Assembly (NCBI RefSeq): GCF_006539825.1
Contig: NZ_BJNT01000017.1
Span: 38,234-102,233 of the forward strand
Direction: 5' to 3'
DNA from: Corynebacterium variabile
GTDB lineage: Bacteria > Actinomycetota > Actinomycetes > Mycobacteriales > Mycobacteriaceae
DNA length: 64,000 bases
A model generated the notes under the pieces. That model did no database searches, was not told the origin of the DNA, and saw only the letters and a program-made list of their open reading frames with translations. This document shows, piece after piece, positions 47,620 through 56,900 of this stretch. The translations under genes and the position numbers were made by a program. Position 1 is the first letter of the stretch. The number at the start of each line of letters is the position of its first letter.

Positions 47620-48939
47620 CTACTGGGCGGGGACGACCTCGGGTGCAGGGGCCTCCGCCTCGGGCAGGGGGACCTCAGCCGGGGCCTCGGCCGGAGCCTC
47701 AGCAGCGCCCTCGACCGGGGCGACCTTGTCAGCGCCGTCTACGCCGGCTGCGCCGTCGGCGATGAGCTGGGCGATGTAGTCCTGCGCACCGAAGGCGTTG
47801 AGCAGGTCCAGGACACCCTGGAGGGTGATCTTGCCGGAGCCGTCGCCGAGAACGCCGGACACCAGCTGCGAGATCTCGGACTCTGGCAGGGTGACGTCGG
47901 AGTCACGGGCCTCGGTGCCGGCGGAGGTGATCGCCTGGGAGGTCTCGGCGTCGAAGCCGGCATCGGTGGCGGAGCCGAACACGGCCTCCGGTCCGACCTC
48001 GCCGGCGACCAGACCGAGCAGGTTGACCAGCATGTCGGTGGTCAGGGGGATGTCGGGGATCGGGATGCCGAGTGCGGAGGCACCGTGCTCCACGGTGTTG
48101 GTCAGGCCGGCCTCGGCGACCGCGGCGTCCCGGATCGGGCGCAGTGCGTCGGAGGCGTTGCCCACGGCAGTGCCCGCGGAGGCGGAGCCGGCCAGGGCCT
48201 GCAGCTCGGCGTCGGAACCGTAGTAGGTGTTCAGGTCGACGTCGGTGATGACGCCGTCGACCTGGCCACTGCCGCTGTACTGCCAGAAGGTCGGGGCGTC
48301 CCAGCCGCCGGGGATCTCGTCGGGCAGCTGCTCGTTGTAGTACGCCAGCCACAGCGGGTACTCGGAGAACTCGGTGGTGTTGCCCATCGAGCCGATCCAG
48401 AAGGAGTAGTAGGTGTAGATGATCGGATCGCGACCGGTGAGGGTCTTGATCTCGTCGATCCAGTCACGCACCCAGTTCTGCAGCTGCTCCGGGCCCAGGC
48501 CGCCGGTCTCCTCGAGGTCGAGGGTCGGCGGGAGGGACGGGTTGACGCCGGTGGAGAGGACCGAGGCGTAGTAGCGGGCCTGGGAGCGGGCGTCGTACTC
48601 GGGCTTCGCGTAGTGGTAGCTGCCCGGGGTGACGCCGGCGGCGGAGGCCTTGGCGGAGTCCGAGGAGAAGTACGGGTTGGTGTAGCCGGTGCCCTCGGTC
48701 GCCTTGATGAAGGCGAAGGACTGGCCGGAGTCGGCGACAGTCTGCCAGTCGATGGCGGAGCCGCCCGGGTGCTGGTGGCCGGCGACGTCGATGCCGTCGA
48801 GGTCAGCCCAGGAGGGGGAGGGCAGGACGTCCGTGGCGACAAGCGCGGCGACGGTCGCTGCCGAGCCGAAGAGGACGGTGGCGGTGAGTCGGGCGGGAGT
48901 GGTGGTGCGCGCGTGGCGGCGCCAGGGAAGAGAACGCAT
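47620..48939 (-). CDS. Secreted GH25-type lysozyme (muramidase)
   Basis: A 439-residue secreted muramidase that cuts the beta-1,4 bond between MurNAc and GlcNAc. The signal region is basic then hydrophobic (RLTATVLFGSAATVAALVA). The GH25 domain starts at LDGIDVAGHQHPGGSAIDWQ, with the acidic catalytic region PTLDLEETGGLGP and the closing DVDLNTYYGSDAELQAL. The C-terminal half (about 260-410) is a helical Ala-rich region with VTLPESEISQLVSGVLG that may be a cell-wall-attachment module, then a Pro/Glu/Ala tail. ATG 48939 was chosen; ATG codons further upstream would extend it with no signal-peptide improvement. A perfect 13-bp palindrome (GTCATTGAATGAC) lies upstream at 49013-49025. Confidence 0.9.
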   Translation of the reverse strand: MRSLPWRRHARTTTPARLTATVLFGSAATVAALVATDVLPSPSWADLDGIDVAGHQHPGGSAIDWQTVADSGQSFAFIKATEGTGYTNPYFSSDSAKASAAGVTPGSYHYAKPEYDARSQARYYASVLSTGVNPSLPPTLDLEETGGLGPEQLQNWVRDWIDEIKTLTGRDPIIYTYYSFWIGSMGNTTEFSEYPLWLAYYNEQLPDEIPGGWDAPTFWQYSGSGQVDGVITDVDLNTYYGSDAELQALAGSASAGTAVGNASDALRPIRDAAVAEAGLTNTVEHGASALGIPIPDIPLTTDMLVNLLGLVAGEVGPEAVFGSATDAGFDAETSQAITSAGTEARDSDVTLPESEISQLVSGVLGDGSGKITLQGVLDLLNAFGAQDYIAQLIADGAAGVDGADKVAPVEGAAEAPAEAPAEVPLPEAEAPAPEVVPAQ

Positions 48940-49012
48940 GAGCCACACCATACACACAAATCACGCTAGTCACATCAGTAACATCGGCGTGTCGCGACCA
49001 TCATCACACCAG

Positions 49013-49025
49013 GTCATTGAATGAC
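49013..49025. promoter_or_regulatory. Palindrome upstream of the lysozyme gene
   Basis: GTCATT-G-AATGAC is a perfect 6+6 inverted repeat 75 bases upstream of the lysozyme start, next to a TGTGATTTG half-site-like string. Its regulator is unknown. Confidence 0.35.
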
Positions 49026-49093
49026 AACAGTGTGATTTGTTTACCGGGGCGCAGTAAATGCCCTGCGCCCGGACAGGTCCGGGACATGAGAGA

Positions 49094-49127
49094 GCCCGGC
49101 CCACCGCAGTGAAGCGGTGGATCGGGC
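49094..49127 (-). terminator. Terminator downstream of the small secreted-protein gene
   Basis: GCCCGGCCCACCGC (49094-49107) pairs with GCGGTGGATCGGGC (49114-49127) with two mismatches and a six-base loop, just beyond the stop of the minus-strand gene 49162-49575. Confidence 0.6.
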
Positions 49128-49161
49128 GGGGTGGAAAGTTTTTCCGGGGGGACTGACCTGA

Positions 49162-49575
49162 TCAGACGGCGGCGGCGAGGGTGTTCGCTGCCCAGACCAC
49201 GTCGATACCGGCGGCCTGGGCGGCGCCGAGGGCGGCACCCGGGTTGGCCAGTACCCAGTCGATGGTCTCGGCGGGGACGCCGTAGTTGAGGGCGGCGGCG
49301 TAGGTGGCCTCCGGGTTCGCGGTGAGGGTGGCGACGGTCTCCGGGCTGACACCGGCGGCCAGGGCCACAGCGGCGGCACCGGAGAGATCCTGGACCTTGG
49401 TGGTGGAGACGGCCGGGGCGGGGGCCTCGGGGGACGCGCCGGCGGAGGATGCGATGCCGATGCCGGCACCGGCGACTGCGAGGCCGGTCAGTCCGACCAT
49501 GGAGGCGCGGACGATGCGGGAGGGGGAACGACGGGCGGACGGAGAACGGTGTGAACCGTGAGACTGGAGAGACAT
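49162..49575 (-). CDS. Small secreted Ala-rich protein, 137 residues
   Basis: A secreted protein with a long basic signal region (SPSARRSPSRIVRA) and a hydrophobic core (MVGLTGLAVAGAGIGIASSAGA). The mature part is a short helical domain built of near-repeats (VALAAGVSPETVATLTANPEA, AAALNYGVPAETIDWVLANPG, GAALGAAQAAGIDVVWAANTL). No family recognised. TAGCAT (49583-49588 minus) seven bases before ATG 49575 supports this start; ATG 49584 would add MAA. Helical-repeat secreted proteins of this kind may be cell-envelope or inhibitor proteins, but no role can be assigned. Confidence 0.6.
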   Translation of the reverse strand: MSLQSHGSHRSPSARRSPSRIVRASMVGLTGLAVAGAGIGIASSAGASPEAPAPAVSTTKVQDLSGAAAVALAAGVSPETVATLTANPEATYAAALNYGVPAETIDWVLANPGAALGAAQAAGIDVVWAANTLAAAV

Positions 49576-49582
49576 GGCAGCC

Positions 49583-49588
49583 ATGCTA
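49583..49588 (-). promoter_or_regulatory. Leaderless -10 element
   Basis: TAGCAT followed by seven bases and ATG 49575 on the minus strand. Confidence 0.5.
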
Positions 49589-49657
49589 TCGGTTCTTCCC
49601 GTCAGCGCAAGCCCGGTGTGCAGGGTGAATCTCCGCCCGGACCCCCGTGATGCAGCT

Positions 49658-49711
49658 ACCAGTACCGGGATGCGGAAATCAGGGACCTGATTTCCGCACC
49701 CCGGTACTGGT
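49658..49711 (-). terminator. Very long near-perfect hairpin after the PrsW-like gene
   Basis: The arms 49658-49683 and 49686-49711 are complementary over 25 of 26 bases (from ACCAGTACCGGG to CCCGGTACTGGT). The stem is far longer than needed for a terminator. A related half (CCGGTACTAG) follows at 49730. Confidence 0.6.
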
Positions 49712-49735
49712 GGCTTAGCTGCTGCACTCCCGGTA

Positions 49736-50929
49736 CTAGTGCTGACGTGGATCCGGCCACCGGGGCGGGTGCTGGGGGTACTGCTGAGGCCCCTGCTGCG
49801 GGTGACGGGGCCGCTGCTGGGCCGACACCACCGGATAGCCGGGAAGGGGGGCAGCCGGCGGATAACCCGGATACCCCCGATACCCCGGATACCACGGATA
49901 CTGCGGGTAGCCGGGCATACCGGGCACACCGGGCAACCCGGTCATCGGAACTCCAGCCACCGGACGCTTCCGGTAGACCGTGACCACCGGATACATCCCG
50001 GCGTCCGCGGCGGCACGGGCCTCCCGGTGGGAGTGCACCCAGATGGTCACCAGCACCGCCGTACCGCCGACCCACACCAGGGACATGCGGATCAGGCCGG
50101 CCGCGGTCGAGTCCTTCTCCCAGTCGGGGATGAGGTTCCACAGGGCATGCACCGCGAAACCGGCACCCCAGCCGCCGAGGACCCAGCCGACCCGCTGCAC
50201 GCCGGTGAGGTCGGCCCGCAGCAGGGCGACACCGATCGCGTAGCCGACCAGCCCCGTGCACAGTGCATGCAGTAGCGGGCCGGCGACTAGGCGGATCAGC
50301 CACATCTCCAGCACGCCCTGCACATCCGAGACCGCGTGGGTCGGGGCGAGGGAGATCGCGTAGAGCGCATTCTCGAAGGCCTCGAAACCCACGCCGACCA
50401 GCACACCGGCGACGAGTCCGTGCCACGGGCGGTTCCACCAGGTGCGTCCGGCGAACATCAGCAGCACCACGCCGAGGGCCTTGGCGGTCTCCTCGGGCCA
50501 GGCACCGGCCAGCGACCAGGCGATCTGCGGCGTACCCCATCCGACGGCCAGCTCCGACAGGTGTTCCGAGGAGGTGAATCCGCCGAGCACCACACCGCCG
50601 GTCACGCCCCACAGGATGGCGGCGAGGGCGAGCAGGACCGGCGTCCCGCGGTAGAGCAGGGTGCGGGAGACGATGAACCAGACCACGGCGGCGAAGACCA
50701 CGCCCAGGCCGAGGGCGAGGACTGTCGGTCCCGGCCCGGGGAAAAGCATTCCACCGAGAACGGTGAAGCCGGTGACCAGGGCACACAGGATCGTCACCAC
50801 CAGCAGGGAGATGGTGAAGACGTCCCAGAAGAACTTCAGACGCGGACGCGCGGTCGGTGGATGGGCGTCGTGCCAGGCACGGGGCACGGACACGATCTCC
50901 CAGTCAGGACCGGACTGCGGTGTAGTCAT
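49736..50929 (-). CDS. PrsW-family intramembrane metalloprotease with a Pro/Gly/Tyr tail
   Basis: A 397-residue polytopic membrane protein of the PrsW/CPBP-like intramembrane protease group. Catalytic-type motifs are PEETAK (Glu-Glu-x-x-Lys), GFEAFENALY, and conserved His in GPLLHALCTG and GFAVHALWN. About eight hydrophobic spans are visible. After the membrane part the cytoplasmic C-terminal tail is a Tyr/Pro/Gly/Gln-rich repeat (YPQYPWYPGYRGYPGYPP). PrsW proteases release anti-sigma factors; the substrate here is unknown. ATG 50929 overlaps the stop of the preceding gene (ATGA), so both are made together and the neighbour is a candidate partner. Confidence 0.75.
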   Translation of the reverse strand: MTTPQSGPDWEIVSVPRAWHDAHPPTARPRLKFFWDVFTISLLVVTILCALVTGFTVLGGMLFPGPGPTVLALGLGVVFAAVVWFIVSRTLLYRGTPVLLALAAILWGVTGGVVLGGFTSSEHLSELAVGWGTPQIAWSLAGAWPEETAKALGVVLLMFAGRTWWNRPWHGLVAGVLVGVGFEAFENALYAISLAPTHAVSDVQGVLEMWLIRLVAGPLLHALCTGLVGYAIGVALLRADLTGVQRVGWVLGGWGAGFAVHALWNLIPDWEKDSTAAGLIRMSLVWVGGTAVLVTIWVHSHREARAAADAGMYPVVTVYRKRPVAGVPMTGLPGVPGMPGYPQYPWYPGYRGYPGYPPAAPLPGYPVVSAQQRPRHPQQGPQQYPQHPPRWPDPRQH

Positions 50930-51810
50930 CGCATCCTCCCCAGCAGGTCAGGAAGCGCAGCGGACACCTCGTGCGGCGAGGCGCCGCTGATCACGAGGGT
51001 GTACATCACGTCATTCGGTCCGGTGAAGGCCGCCGCCTGCGCGTAGATGCTGTAGCGGGCGACGCGGTCGTAGCGGGGGGACGCGTCGGACGCGTCGGAC
51101 GCCGTGCCCGACACACCACGCGGCATGTAGTTCACGTCCTGGACGTCGCCGCCACCTCCGGGGCCGCCGAATCCACCGAAGCCGTCCTCCGGCGACCAGT
51201 CATTCCAGTCGTCGTCGGAACCGTCGTCGTAGTCGTAGACGAATGCATCACTGACCAGGACGTTCTTTACGGCGGACGCCAGATCAGGGTGGAACAGCGA
51301 TGCCACGTCCTCGCGGGAGAAGTTCATCGGTTCCTGGTCATCGGACCAGGCGGCCCGGACCGCCCGGTCGGCAGAGCGGGCCAGGTCGGAGTCCGTGCCC
51401 GAGGCATCCACCCCGGCGGTGCCGACGAGGTCGACGAGCACGGAGCCGCAGTCGGCGTAGAGACTCGCGATGCCCGGCTGCATGCGCGGGGCACTGCAGG
51501 ACGAGTCGAGGCCTGAGAGATCCGGGGACCAGTCACCCCAGGTCAGGACGGTGTCATTGGCGGCGTCCCCGAGCGTGTCGTAGTCACCGTCGACGACGTC
51601 GTGGTCGACGGGCAGTGCGAAAGGCACGCAGAGGACCAGCAGCGCCACGCCGAGGACACCGAACCACACCGAGGTGCGGCGGGTGCCGGTGGGCAGGATG
51701 CGGTACCGGCCCTCCGGATCGGGGTCCGGGTACGGCGTCGGGTCAGGTGCGGGCGGTACAGGCGGTACAGACGGCAAAGGTGGTTCAGGGGGAATGGCGG
51801 AGATCGGCAC
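50926..51810 (-). CDS. Single-TM hypothetical protein coupled to the PrsW-like protease
   Basis: A 294-residue protein with a Pro-rich cytoplasmic N-terminus (about 1-35), one hydrophobic span (VWFGVLGVALLVLCVPFALPV, about 47-67) and a large extracytoplasmic domain (about 70-290) with conserved-looking Cys (SSCSAPRM, LYADCGS) and an Asp/Trp-rich stretch (DYDDGSDDDWNDWSPEDGFGG). No known domain. The start is GTG 51810, and its TGA overlaps the PrsW-like gene's ATG. The type II anchor with an extracellular domain would suit a protease substrate or sensor, but that is inference. Confidence 0.6.
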   Translation of the reverse strand: MPISAIPPEPPLPSVPPVPPAPDPTPYPDPDPEGRYRILPTGTRRTSVWFGVLGVALLVLCVPFALPVDHDVVDGDYDTLGDAANDTVLTWGDWSPDLSGLDSSCSAPRMQPGIASLYADCGSVLVDLVGTAGVDASGTDSDLARSADRAVRAAWSDDQEPMNFSREDVASLFHPDLASAVKNVLVSDAFVYDYDDGSDDDWNDWSPEDGFGGFGGPGGGGDVQDVNYMPRGVSGTASDASDASPRYDRVARYSIYAQAAAFTGPNDVMYTLVISGASPHEVSAALPDLLGRMR

Positions 51811-51852
51811 AGGGAAGTCTCGGTACAGGGAGGTCCAGGGAAGTCTCAGCCG

Positions 51853-53940
51853 TCACCAGATGGTGACGCGCTGGTCCTCGTCGAGCCACATACCGTCACC
51901 TGCGGAGACCCCGAAGGCCTCGTAGAACTCCGCCACATTCGAGACAACCACGTTGCAGCGGTACTCGCCGGGGGAGTGCGGGTCGATCGCCACGTACTGC
52001 GCCGCCATCTGCGGGCGGATCGCGGTCTGCCAGATCTGCGCCCAGCGCAGGAAGAACCGCTGCAGCACCGTGAACTCACCCTCGAGTCCCTCGACCGGAG
52101 CGGTCGGCGCGGTTTCCACGGTCAGCCCCTGCTCGCCGAGCCAGCGCTTCAGCGCGACCACGGCGATGCCGAGGCCACCGAGGTCACCGATGTTCTCGCC
52201 GAGGGTGAACTTCCCGTTGACGGTGTGCTCGGTCTGGCCGCGGTCGGCGAGACCCGTGGGCACCAGGCCGTCGTACTGGCCGACGAGCTTGTCGGTCAGG
52301 TCGGTGAACGCCTTCCGGTCCTCGTCGGTCCACCAGTCGTTGAGGTTGCCCTCGCCGTCGTACTTGGATCCCTGGTCGTCGAAACCGTGGCCGATCTCGT
52401 GCCCGATGACGGCGCCGATCGCCCCGAAGTTGCCGGCCATGTCCGCGTCCGGATCGAAGAACGGCGGACGCAGGATCGCCGCCGGGAAGGTGATGTCGTT
52501 GCGGACCGGGTTGTAGAAGGCGTTGACGGTCTGTGGGGTGGCGAACCACAGCTCCGGGTCGGAGGGCTTGCCGAGCTTGCCGACCTCGAACTCGTGGTTG
52601 AACTCGGTGATGCGCCGGTAGTTGTCCATCAGGTCGGCACCGGCGGGGCTGAACTCCACCGCCGAGAAATCACGCCAGACCTCCGGGTAGCCGATCCGGG
52701 CACGGAAGGTCGACAGCTTCTCCAGCGCCTTCTCACGGGTGGTGGGTGTCATCCACGCCAGGTCACTGATCCGCTCACGGTAGGCGGCGAGCAGGTGGTC
52801 GACGAGATCGACCATCTTCGCCTTGTACTCCGGAGGGAAGTGCTCCTCGACGAAGACGCGTCCGACATCCTCACCGATCGCACCATTGACCAGGCTCAGG
52901 GCGCGCTTCCAGCGGTCGCGCTGCTCGGTGGCACCGGAGAGCGTCCGACCGTAGAAATCGAAGGACGCCTCGGAGAACACCCGCGGCAGTTTGCCCGCAC
53001 GTGCGGTGACGACGTGCCAGTAGGCCCAGAGCTTCCACTCGTCGAGATCGTGGGCGGAGTATCCCTCGCCCCCGGCCGCGCCGGGTACGAGGGTGGCGAC
53101 GTGGTCCAGGTAGCTCGGCTGGGAGACGATCACCGAGGGAGAGTTCTCCTCGGTGATGCCCACGCCGTCGAGCCAGGCGGCGAAGGGGAAGCCGGTCGGC
53201 AGGTCCGCGTGGGTGGTGGGGTTGTAGGTCTTCTCCGCGTCGCGGCTGGCGACCGTGTCCCAGTGGCCCTTGGCCAGGTCGGTCTCGAAGGCGATGAGCG
53301 CCTCGGCGGCCTCTGCAGCCGAGTCGGCACCGGTGCCGGCGAACCGGCCCGGCCGCTCCTGGGCTTCGGTGAGTTCCAGGTAGCGGGCGACGAAGCCGCG
53401 GTAGGCCTCGCGGGTCTCCGCGTGCTGGTCCTCGCGGTAGTAGGCCTCGTCCGGCAGCCCCAGGCCGGTCTGCACCAGGTAGGGCACCTCGATGCCGGCG
53501 GTGTCACCGGAGCCCCCGGCGTCCTTCTCGGTCCAGAACCCGAGGACGCCGCCCACGCCGCTGCGGTCCAGCTGCGCCAGCACGTCGACGAGCTCCTCGA
53601 GGGAGGACGCCGCGCGCACCGGGTCGAGGTCCGCGTCGAGCACACCGAGACCGGCGGACTCGATGCCGTTGTCCCCGTCCTCGTCCATGAAGGAGGAGTA
53701 CAGCGCGCCGATGCGGGTGTCCGGGTCAGCGGCCTCGACGATGGCCTTCACATCCAGTTCCGCGCGGTCGCGAAGGGCGTGGAAGGTGCCGTCGACGGCG
53801 CGGTCGGCGGGGATCTCGTGGGTCGCCAGCCAGGTGCCGTTGACGTGCCGGTAGAGGTCGTCGGCGGCCGTGGGGGTCGGCCGGGCGGCCTCGGTGATGT
53901 TCTCGGGGAGCTGGTTGGCGGCCTGGGGAGATTCAGTCAT
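51853..53940 (-). CDS. M13-family zinc metallopeptidase (neprilysin/PepO type)
   Basis: A 695-residue M13 peptidase that cuts short peptides. The zinc site is GHEIGHGFDD (His514, Glu515, His518) with the third ligand in ENIGDLGG (52180 region). The N-terminal two-thirds is the helical M13 N-domain with YRHVNGTWL as its typical start, and the C-terminal part has AAQYVAIDPHSPGEYRCNVVVSNV. No signal peptide is visible, so it is probably cytosolic, as in many actinobacteria. ATG 53940 is supported by TAGAGT seven bases upstream. Length is normal (about 660-700). Confidence 0.93.
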   Translation of the reverse strand: MTESPQAANQLPENITEAARPTPTAADDLYRHVNGTWLATHEIPADRAVDGTFHALRDRAELDVKAIVEAADPDTRIGALYSSFMDEDGDNGIESAGLGVLDADLDPVRAASSLEELVDVLAQLDRSGVGGVLGFWTEKDAGGSGDTAGIEVPYLVQTGLGLPDEAYYREDQHAETREAYRGFVARYLELTEAQERPGRFAGTGADSAAEAAEALIAFETDLAKGHWDTVASRDAEKTYNPTTHADLPTGFPFAAWLDGVGITEENSPSVIVSQPSYLDHVATLVPGAAGGEGYSAHDLDEWKLWAYWHVVTARAGKLPRVFSEASFDFYGRTLSGATEQRDRWKRALSLVNGAIGEDVGRVFVEEHFPPEYKAKMVDLVDHLLAAYRERISDLAWMTPTTREKALEKLSTFRARIGYPEVWRDFSAVEFSPAGADLMDNYRRITEFNHEFEVGKLGKPSDPELWFATPQTVNAFYNPVRNDITFPAAILRPPFFDPDADMAGNFGAIGAVIGHEIGHGFDDQGSKYDGEGNLNDWWTDEDRKAFTDLTDKLVGQYDGLVPTGLADRGQTEHTVNGKFTLGENIGDLGGLGIAVVALKRWLGEQGLTVETAPTAPVEGLEGEFTVLQRFFLRWAQIWQTAIRPQMAAQYVAIDPHSPGEYRCNVVVSNVAEFYEAFGVSAGDGMWLDEDQRVTIW

Positions 53941-53947
53941 GCCCACC

Positions 53948-53953
53948 ACTCTA
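53948..53953 (-). promoter_or_regulatory. Leaderless -10 element of the M13 peptidase gene
   Basis: TAGAGT followed by seven bases and ATG 53940 on the minus strand. Confidence 0.5.
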
Positions 53954-53997
53954 AGGACGCCGCGGCGCCGGCGCTCCCGGAGGGGTGACCGAGTCTG

Positions 53998-56900
53998 TCA
54001 GCTCATGGTGAACTTCATCGGACCGTCGGACCACAGACCCGAGCGGGTGTGCTCCTCGGTGGTCAGCTCGGCCTCCTTCGGCAGCTCGCCGGTGGAGGAC
54101 TCGAACGGGGTGAGCTGCATGAGGATGCCCCAGTCACGCTGCCAGTCATCCTGCAGGTAGGTCGGCATCTCCTCGCTGGTGGTGGTCATCTGGACCAGAC
54201 CACCGGCGCCGCCGCCGTAGTAGTCCTGCACCGGGGAGTGGCCCTTCTCGGCGGAGTGGTCCGGGGCGATGCGGAAGGTCGGGACCTCGGCGACGCCGGC
54301 CCAGTGGTCGTAAGGGCGCTGGCACGGGAACTGCAGCGGGGTGGCCCAGTCGATGAGGGTGGGCTCGTCGGGTCCGACGACGTCGTTCATGCTGACGAGG
54401 GTCGGAACGCGCGGCGGGGTGACCGCCAGCCACTGGTCGGCGGTGACGTTCTTGTCCTTGGCGACGATACGGACGACGTCGGCGTCCTCCGGCAACCACT
54501 CCATCGGGACGCGCAGGTTGCGCCACTGCGGGGCGGTCTCGATGTCGAGCGGCACGATCGAGCCCATCGGCTCGAAGGCTCCGTCTTCGCTGTCCCCGGA
54601 CCGCCCGGTGGACTTCCCGTACTCGATGGTCAGCTCCTGGCCGTACTGGAAGACACCGTTGAGGTCGTCATGGGCGACCTCGCCGGCGGCGGAGACCACG
54701 AGCAGCGGGGCGTCCTCGCGGCGCTCCGGCAGGGAGAACCAGGAGCTCGTGGTGTTCGCGACCTCCTGCAGTCCGTCGGTGTAGGAACCGACGACCGGGA
54801 CGCGGGCGGGGTCGATGCCGAAGGGCAGCGTGGCGAAGGAGCCGTTGATGCCGGCCTCGGTCTGCAGACCACCGGCGGTGCCGTCGGTGGCGGCGTCCTC
54901 GTCGGAACTGCCGAAGGTGTTCCCGGCGGTGGCGGAGGTCGCCGGAGTACCGGTGCCGTCGTCGTCGCCGGAGTCCTGGATGCGGTCCGGGATGTTGTTC
55001 GAGGTGAAGCCCTGGGTGGAGTCGCCGACGAGGGAGTCCTTGAAGTCGGTGCCGTCGGCGGGTGTGAGGAAGGAGTCGTTCGTGTCGGACTCGACCCGGA
55101 CGTCCGAGGCGGCGTTGCACTTGTCGCCGGTCAGGGACATGAGATTGCCCTTGCCCACCGAGTACGCCGGCCACTGGGAGATGAATCCCTTGCCCAGCGA
55201 GCCGAGGTTGAAGACGACGACCAGGGCGGTGAGCACCGCGATGGGGGCGGCGGCGACACCGCTGAGCTGGCGGGCACGGTCGCGCTCCCTGTCGTCCGCC
55301 TCGGCGACCTCTGCGGCGGTGGTGGCCTTCGCCTCGCGGATGTCGGCGAGGAAGCCGATGACCACACCGACGAGCATGATGATGACCGAGCCGACCATCA
55401 TCACCGTGGAGATCTCGATGCCGGCGATCTGCACCGGCTTGTCGAACCACGGCACGCCGAAGCTGGACATGTACCACCAGCCGTTGGTGCCGGACAGTGA
55501 GAAGGCGAACAGCAGCAGGCAGGCGCCGATGAACAGGATCCGGTTCCGGGCCGAGCGCATCGCCATGGTGGACGCCGCGACGGCCGCCAGGGCGGCCAGA
55601 CCGGCGGCGATGCCGGCGTACACGCCGAAGTGGTGGGTCCACTTGGTGGGCGTGAAGGTCATGAAGAACATCGTTCCGACGACCACCAGGGTCAGACGGA
55701 CGGCCGGGCCGTTGGCGGTGCCGGGGACGCGGCGGTTCCGCAGCATCGAGGCGACCACCACGCCGAGGCAGAGCAGCATCATGAGGACGCTGAACCGGCG
55801 GGGGAAGGATCCGTCGACGGTCTGCTTGAGAAGCTCGGTGTAACGGTTCGGCTCGTCGTACCAGGACAGTGCCGGGCCGACCGCGCCGCGGACGCGGATG
55901 GACTCGATGACGGTCGAGAGGGTCTGGTCACCGAAGACGCAGATGAGCACGGCGGTGCCGGCAGCGAGGAAGGGGGCGATCTGCGCCAGGACCGCGCCGA
56001 AGATCTTCTTCTTCGGGGATCCCTTCGGGACACCCAGGGCGGGCAGCCGGCGGATGACGATGCGGATCAGGCCGGACAGGGCGGCGAGCAGTGCGGCGAC
56101 GGCCATGAGGCCGGTCGGGCCGGCGGCCAGCGACAGGGAAGCGACGATGACACCGAAGGCGGCGGGCAGCAGTCGGCTCGTCGCGATGGCACGCTCCATG
56201 CAGACCCAGGTCAGCAGTGCGCCGAGGGCGATGACCGGCTCGGGGCGGGTGCCGTTGTTGAAGGTCATCCAGAAGACGAGGAAGACGGCGGCGGCGGTCC
56301 AGTGGGCGACCCTGCGGTTGTTCAGCGGGGCACCGAGGCGTGGCAGAACCTCGCGGGACAGCAGCATCCAGACGAGGAATCCGGCGAGCAGACCGGGCAG
56401 ACGCATGAACGTCGAGGCGTCCGTGATGCGGCTCATCACGGCGAGCAGGTCGTAGTACGGGGCGCCGAAGGGGGATTCCGGTACACCGAACCAGCGGTAG
56501 TAGTTCGCCATGTAACCGGACTCGTGGCTGGCCCGGGCCATGGTGAGAAGGTAGCCGTCGTCGGAGGTGTTCGCTCCGATGAAGTACCAGATCAGCAGGA
56601 TGCCGCCGACGACACCGTCGAGCCAGCGCGGTCGCCACCAGTTGGCCGGCAGGAAGCGGTGGTGGGTGCGGGTGCGGCCGTCGAGGCGGTCGATACGGTG
56701 CAGGGCGACCAGGGAGATGACGGCGAAGATGAGGCCGAGGACCGCGGCGGCGATCTTCATGGCCGAGGGGGAGGAGGTGAAGCGGGAGTCGATCGTGACG
56801 TCAACCTTCAGCCCGGCGTCCACGGCAGCCTGCGTGTTCTCCGGGGAGTCCGTCATCTCGGTGTAGATACCGGTGAGCATCGGACGCATGTCGTCGGGGG

